From NCBI GenBank assembly GCA_021397845.1, contig CM038040.1:46333088-46397087 (forward strand): a stretch of 64,000 bases of DNA. Reading direction: 5' to 3'. Positions 59,748 through 64,000 of this stretch are shown here, piece by piece. Below the pieces are notes generated by a model. That model did no database searches. It worked only from the letters and a program-made list of their open reading frames with translations, and was not told the origin of the DNA. Within the stretch, counting starts at the first letter, position 1. The number at the start of each line of letters is the position of its first letter. Origin of the DNA: Areca catechu. Its lineage: Eukaryota; Streptophyta; Magnoliopsida; Arecales; Arecaceae. The position numbers were made by a program, and so were the translations under genes.

Positions 59748-61116
59748 TGTAAGATTTTGCATGGTGCTCCGAAACCTTGGAGAGACTTGGAAGGCCATGG
59801 CAGGGATGCTAGAGGTGATCCTTAGAGCTTGGGGGCGTGTCCCAAGCTGTCCTGGAGGTGTTCCAGGGGTTTTTGGTAGTTGTCCCCAGGGCTTTGAGTC
59901 ATATTTAGATCACTACATGTTGGGCCAAGGACTTGATCCAGGATTGAGTATTTTTCTCATGTGACTTAGGGGGAGTTTTTTGAGAGATTGTAACATAACC
60001 CAATTGGGTTATGGGGTTGAGTCTAGGTTTGTTAAGTTGGTTAGGAAGTTAGCCAGTTAGTTGGTTAGTTGGTTGATTGTAACCAATTAGGAAGCCCAAC
60101 TATGTGAGGTGTTCTAACCAGTTTGTTATTGGACCATCCAAGTCCTAGCCGCCTATGTGATTGAGTCCTAACAAGATTCAAAAAGTTGTTAGCCCAAGTA
60201 ATCCAAGAAGTGGTTGACGCCCAACATCAAGACCAGGATTTCACTGCCCACTCTATTTAAGAGAGAGGGGGCATGCGTGATGAGAGAGGCCGACCTTTTA
60301 TGGGTCATGGTCCGGTTGGATCCAAGGGAGCATGGGGTCTCTCGATTTGGAGAGAGGCTGACCACGTGTGGAGCGCAAGGAGAAGACCACGAGGACTTCT
60401 CACGGTGTGGAAGAATCTTCGGTTTGCATGAGAGGAGGCCGTGGGGAGAACGGGCCCCCTTTGGGGCGTCCACGGTTTGAGGCAGGACGTGAGGCTTGGC
60501 CCATGGTCCTGGCCTGGTGGCGTCTTCTTGTGTGTGGAGACCACATGGAGGGAGTCCACGTGGGGACTTGGCCATGGGAACCTGCTTGAGGGAGTCCACA
60601 GGTGGAGACCTCCTAGGTTTCAAGGAGGCCACGATGGAGGGCTTCAGAGAGGCGCATGTGAGGGAGATATCACGTGGAAGGCTTGGACTGTGGGATGTTC
60701 CTTGGGGCTTTGGAGAAGGGATCCTGTGTGAGGGAGTTCGCAAGTGGAGCTTCTTCTTGGGTTTCAGAGAGGAAAGGACGTATGCTAAGGTATTGTTCGT
60801 GCGTAGCCGTACGTGGGTTCTTGGGGCGTGAGGCCTGCAAGAGAGAAGACGTGTGGTGATGGCGAGAAGCTTCTGGGGTTTTAGAAGGGGTGCCGCGGGT
60901 TTGTCTTGTCTTGTAACAAGGTTCTTCTCCAAAGGAATACAATCTCTCTTTTTCTCCTACATGCATCTCTTTTTATGTCTTCTTTGTTGTATGATATTGA
61001 ATCCAAGAACAGGTGATCAAGAAGGTTAGTTCTTGATCTTTTCCTTGCTGTTTTTGTTGCGTAGGTGCTAATCCAGATTCCCAGCAAGTGGTGTCAGTGT
61101 CTAAGAATTTTCAACA
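59748..61116 (+). repeat. 3' LTR of the nested element
   Basis: Starts TGTAAGATTTTGCATGGTGC and ends AGAATTTTCAACA, followed by CATAT. A long minus-strand open frame (60932-60189) lies inside it; the homologous stretch of the 5' LTR has only shorter frames. Confidence 0.92.
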
Positions 61117-61121
61117 CATAT
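61117..61121 (+). repeat. Target site duplication CATAT (right), nested element
   Basis: Exact copy of 57358-57362; the outer LTR resumes with AAATACCGATAAGC. Confidence 0.88.
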
Positions 61122-61573
61122 AAATACCGATAAGCATACAAAGACCGACCGACATACGAAGGTCAATCATCACATAATGGCCGACCCAGCATGAGAAAGA
61201 TGAAGATGACAAGAGATGAGGTAGTTATCCAACCAGAATAACCAATCACTGTTATTACAGGCACGAGTTATCCTAACGGAACTAACCGTCTAAGGTTTAT
61301 CTAACTTAATTCGGTTAAGGCCCAAGCCTATAAATACGGGTAAATGGGGACCTCCGAAGGTAAGTAAGATCAACTACCTGAAATACTATCTTATTTTTCA
61401 GCCATATTCCTTGAGATTTCTATATTTGCTTTATCCGAATCCTTGCTGACTTAAGTATCGGAATATCCCAATTGGAATCCTTTCAATGGGTGGGTCTATT
61501 TTGCAGATTCTCAAGGAGTTTGGTAGAGCAAGCCAAGACAGTGCATCAAAGTCACACCGGTTCGGCCACAACA
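61122..61573 (+). repeat. 3' LTR of element 3, right part
   Basis: Continues the outer LTR after the nested element, with GCCTATAAATACGGG near 61328 and the end GGCCACAACA at 61573. TCAAT follows. Confidence 0.92.
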
Positions 61574-61678
61574 TCAATCATTGGAAAATAAATAGATTTG
61601 TAAAAAGTTGTCCAAGCTATATAGAACTCTTGAAAAAGAGATTACAAATAGATCATCATAATTTTGGAGCAAAGACTA

Positions 61679-62257
61679 CCAAGGCTGCAAATGGGTCGGG
61701 TTGTCCCGTGACCCGACCTAACCCATTTAGACCCAATCCAACCCATTTTTATGGACCCGTGGATCCAGGTTGGATCCTAAAATTAGACCCGTTCCATTTT
61801 CCGGGTCGGGTCCGAGTTTGCTAAATTTGGACCCGACCCGACCCGACCTGATTCGAACATACTAATACCGTTAGAATTATATCTATTTGGACCTTTAAAT
61901 TATAATTTAAAACTTGTACGGAACTAGTTATAATTATTTTTATATCTTAATTTATTTTAAAAATAATATTATTTGTTATATATTTCATAATTATAAATAG
62001 TTAGCTATGTAATAATTAAAATATAGTTGACTTTATTTTATTCGGATCATATTTAAATCCAAACTTTATATGTTAGAATCGGATTATTTATAGACCCGAT
62101 CCAATTCGAATAACCTGTTGGGTTAAAAATTCTAATAGTGGACCCGATCCGATCCAACCAAATTTTCTAGTAAATTAGATCTGTATCTATTATTAGGATC
62201 CGATCAAAAAATTGGATCGAATCGAGATCATTCAAGATATGATCCATTTGCATCCTT
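61679..62257. mobile_element. hAT-like non-autonomous DNA transposon
   Basis: 579 bases between AAAGACTA (61671-61678) and AAAGACTG (62258-62265), an 8-base duplication with one mismatch, the length typical of hAT elements. The ends are imperfect inverted repeats: AAGGCTGCAAATGGGTC at 61681 and, on the other strand, AAGGATGCAAATGGATC. Subterminal regions are packed with GGGTCGGGT/ACCCGACCC words, usual for plant hAT relatives, and the centre is AT-rich. No transposase frame. It lies about 230 bases upstream of the TATA box of the RRM gene. Confidence 0.75.
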
Positions 62258-62584
62258 AAAGACTGCGTCTTGCGAGTTCAATTAAGAAAATGCTCGGCTA
62301 ATACGGTAATACCTATATTGAAGGTCCATTCCGCGTCAGGTCGGGTTTTGATTGAATCCATCCGGAAAACAAGGGGCATTTTCGATATTCGAAACGTTAA
62401 ACCCTAGAACGAAACCCTTGGATGAGGGTAGTTTAGTATTCTCACTTGGAGAGGGGCAAAAAAACCCAAGAAACCCGTTGGCTTCGTGTATAAAAAAAAC
62501 GTGTGGGAAACTCTTCCCCAGCGATTCCGTACCCTGAGAGGGAGAGAGTTCGAGCGAGAACGGGTGAGGCGAAGGACGAGAGTG
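62258..62584 (+). promoter_or_regulatory. Promoter region of the RRM-protein gene
   Basis: A TATAAAA word at 62489-62495 lies 96 bases before the ATG at 62585. The region between the hAT-like element and the gene has no other feature; the purine-rich GAGAGGGAGAGAG leader precedes the start codon. Confidence 0.55.
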
Positions 62585-62699
62585 ATGGCGGCGGTGAGGG
62601 CGGGCTTCCGGCGGCTTTTCTCCATCTCTGCCTTCTCTCCTCTGCCTGCTACCGCCGCCGCTCCAGCGGCCGAGCCGTCGCCCAACCTCTTCATCTCAG
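62585..62699 (+). CDS. Mitochondrial RRM protein, first exon (ORRM2-like, partial)
   Basis: The first exon encodes 38 codons plus one base, MAAVRAGFRRLFSISAF and onward to EPSPNLFIS, and ends at a GTGAGT donor (62700). The N-terminus is rich in A, R and S with no acidic residue before E30, as in a mitochondrial presequence. NLFIS(G) is the start of an RRM domain (RNP2 strand). The combination AEPS-NLF-SG resembles plant organelle RRM domain protein 2, involved in organelle RNA processing and editing; this match is from memory. No second exon was found before position 64000, so the gene continues to the right and the RRM itself is not visible. Confidence 0.7.
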
Positions 62700-64000
62700 G
62701 TGAGTCCGGTCATGGTCTCGCACTCTCGCCCTCCATTTGATCATCTCGTGCGGTTCTTGTTTACGACTTCTAAGGTTTTTATGTTCTCGATGTTCAGATT
62801 GGACATTAGACCCGGAAAGGTCCAACTTTATTGTAGAATCCCCCATTGATAGAAAATTAGTGTTTTTATTTTACAAAAACTCTTCTTGGGGTTTGGATCC
62901 CCAGACGAAAATTTTCTTTTTCCTTGGTATTGATGTTAGTTCCTTCTTTATTTTCCGTTGTTGAAGAAATCAGAAGAACAAGGTTCTCTTTGTTATTTCA
63001 TTTCTTTTTTTGGGCGGGGGCGCGGGGGGCGGGGGGGGGAGGGGGCGGGGGGAAGTGCAGGTCGTAATTTTTTTCACGGTAAGGGATCCTTAAAGTTGGA
63101 CTATTTAGTATTTGATGTATAGGTTTTTTTTACCGGGGAAAGATCGCTGGTGCGACTGGCAGAGTCTAGTGTGGATAAGGGGTGGAGAGAGGATGGTAGG
63201 CTGACAGACGGGAGAAGTAGATATATCTTTTTTTTTTTTTATAAATTTGTTTAATAATTGAATGCTCAACAGATGTACACATTAGTATATGGGTCAATAC
63301 AGTATAAAATTATTTGATAATGATGGTCATGTTAGATGCCAGTATAAAGTTGCATAGCTGTTTGTACGAGGTAAAAAGCAATGTTTTAAATACCATGGGA
63401 CGGGGCCATCATGTTTTATCTGTGAGATTGTAGCACAAACTATGAGTGCAAAGAAGATGTAATTGAATATTTTACAAGAAAAAGGATAGTAAGTGCAGAA
63501 GCAAACCTGCATGCATATGGTGTTCCCTGGAGAAGTAAAAGGAAATTTAGGATATCATTTTTGGTAGATAGTAACAGCAGGTTTCTTCTTTGTATTGGAT
63601 TTGTGTTATATTTCAAGTTCTTTGTCATGCTTTTGACTTTGGCATGATTTCATCTATTTCTTAAGTGGAACCTTTCTAACCTTTGATTTAAGATCTAGCC
63701 CAAGAGCGGGTAAACCATGTAAAAATTTTGTACATCTTTCTCTCTATCTGTCTCATAATTTTCTACATTTTTCTTGTTTTGCATGACTTCATGGAAGTAG
63801 AACAGAGCCATATGGTGGGTTTTTTGGGGGTATTTCAGTGCTTTTGCATAACCAAGTAGTAATTAGCCTGTCTTTGTGCTATGCTTCATCATTTGGGATA
63901 ACTAATATAGATGTAGAATACCAAATTTGAGGTGCAAAAATATGATGTGGAGAAAAATTTGTCCTCTGGTAATTAAGTTTTGGGATTTAATTTAATATAG
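62700..64000 (+). other. First intron of the RRM-protein gene (runs off the window)
   Basis: Starts with GTGAGTCCGG. It contains a G-rich low-complexity tract (about 63015-63055), a T run near 63229-63240 and otherwise AT-rich sequence. I searched for a continuation of the RRM (aromatic RNP1 strand) and saw none, so the acceptor probably lies beyond the window. Confidence 0.55.

Larger units (their letters stand above)
57363..61116 (+). mobile_element. Nested non-autonomous LTR retrotransposon
   Basis: A 3754-base insertion in the 3' LTR of element 3, flanked by CATAT. The LTRs are long (57363-58753, 1391 bases; 59748-61116, 1369 bases) and the interior is only 994 bases. The interior begins with TGGTATTAAAGCAGGG (58756), a near match to the initiator tRNA-Met primer site TGGTATCAGAGC, and ends in a purine-rich tract before TGTAAGATTTTGC. 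No RT, RNase H or integrase is present, so it must be mobilised by enzymes of another element. The first LTR begins TA and ends in TA, single transitions from TG and CA. It is younger than its host, element 3. Confidence 0.92.
47909..61573 (+). mobile_element. Ty3/gypsy Tat-lineage LTR retrotransposon, element 3, split by a nested element
   Basis: A 9.9-kb element (without the nested insertion) with 5' LTR 47909-48519 and 3' LTR 57207-57362 plus 61122-61573. The internal order matches elements 1 and 2: gag, protease, RT, two RNase H domains, integrase to 53953, and an antisense gene (about 56557-54540). It is a more distant relative: the LTR is shorter, lacks 72-base repeats, and has its own TATAAAT box. 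The flanks CCGAT and TCAAT differ by two transitions and may be a decayed target duplication. Stops and frameshifts are frequent throughout gag-pol. Confidence 0.93.

Noticed and set aside
62737..62964. Open frame after exon 1 of the RRM gene as a second exon
   Set aside because: It shows no RRM sequence and no suitable acceptor that keeps the split glycine codon in frame with an RRM continuation; it reads as intron.

Overview
The window looks like nuclear DNA of a plant, most likely a monocot and possibly a palm. The evidence is three split genes with GT-AG introns, a GC-rich grass/palm-like last exon in the XTH gene, long TA-rich introns, and nested Ty3/gypsy LTR retrotransposons of the plant-specific Tat type. 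No organelle or bacterial features were seen. The species cannot be fixed from the sequence alone.

Host genes. (1) 3342-5332, minus strand: a complete three-exon xyloglucan endotransglucosylase/hydrolase (292 aa, signal peptide, GH16 active site), with a TATA box, a G-box and a TGACGTCA palindrome upstream. (2) 21952-34356, minus strand: a complete 13-exon mRNA cap guanine-N7 methyltransferase (371 aa) spread over 12.4 kb; every exon junction keeps frame. (3) 62585 to beyond the right edge, plus strand: the first exon of a mitochondrial RRM protein resembling ORRM2; the rest lies outside the window.

Mobile DNA fills most of the remainder. Element 1 (8537-18557) is bounded by a perfect 5-bp duplication GGTAT. 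Element 2 (36091-46567) is a close relative whose 3' LTR is broken off after about 100 bp. Element 3 (47909-61573) is a more distant relative whose 3' LTR was split by a fourth, non-autonomous LTR element (57363-61116) flanked by CATAT duplications. A small hAT-like element (61679-62257) sits next to element 3, upstream of the RRM gene. Elements 1-3 share one plan: LTR, gag, protease, reverse transcriptase, two successive RNase H domains, integrase, a non-coding block (tandem-repeat arrays in elements 1 and 2), an antisense multi-exon gene, polypurine tract, LTR. All carry stop codons and frameshifts in gag-pol and are probably dead as autonomous units.

The most interesting signal is the antisense gene carried by all three Tat elements. 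It has three exons; in elements 1 and 2 the GT-AG borders and intron phases coincide, and in element 1 the joined frame is free of frameshifts. Next are the 46-bp hairpin-forming repeats directly after the pol stop, the 72-bp LTR repeats that differ in number (3 versus 8) between the two LTRs of one insertion, and a foreign GC-rich block that replaces the gag/protease part of element 1. Remaining intergenic DNA holds simple repeats, short tandem duplications and decayed repeats.
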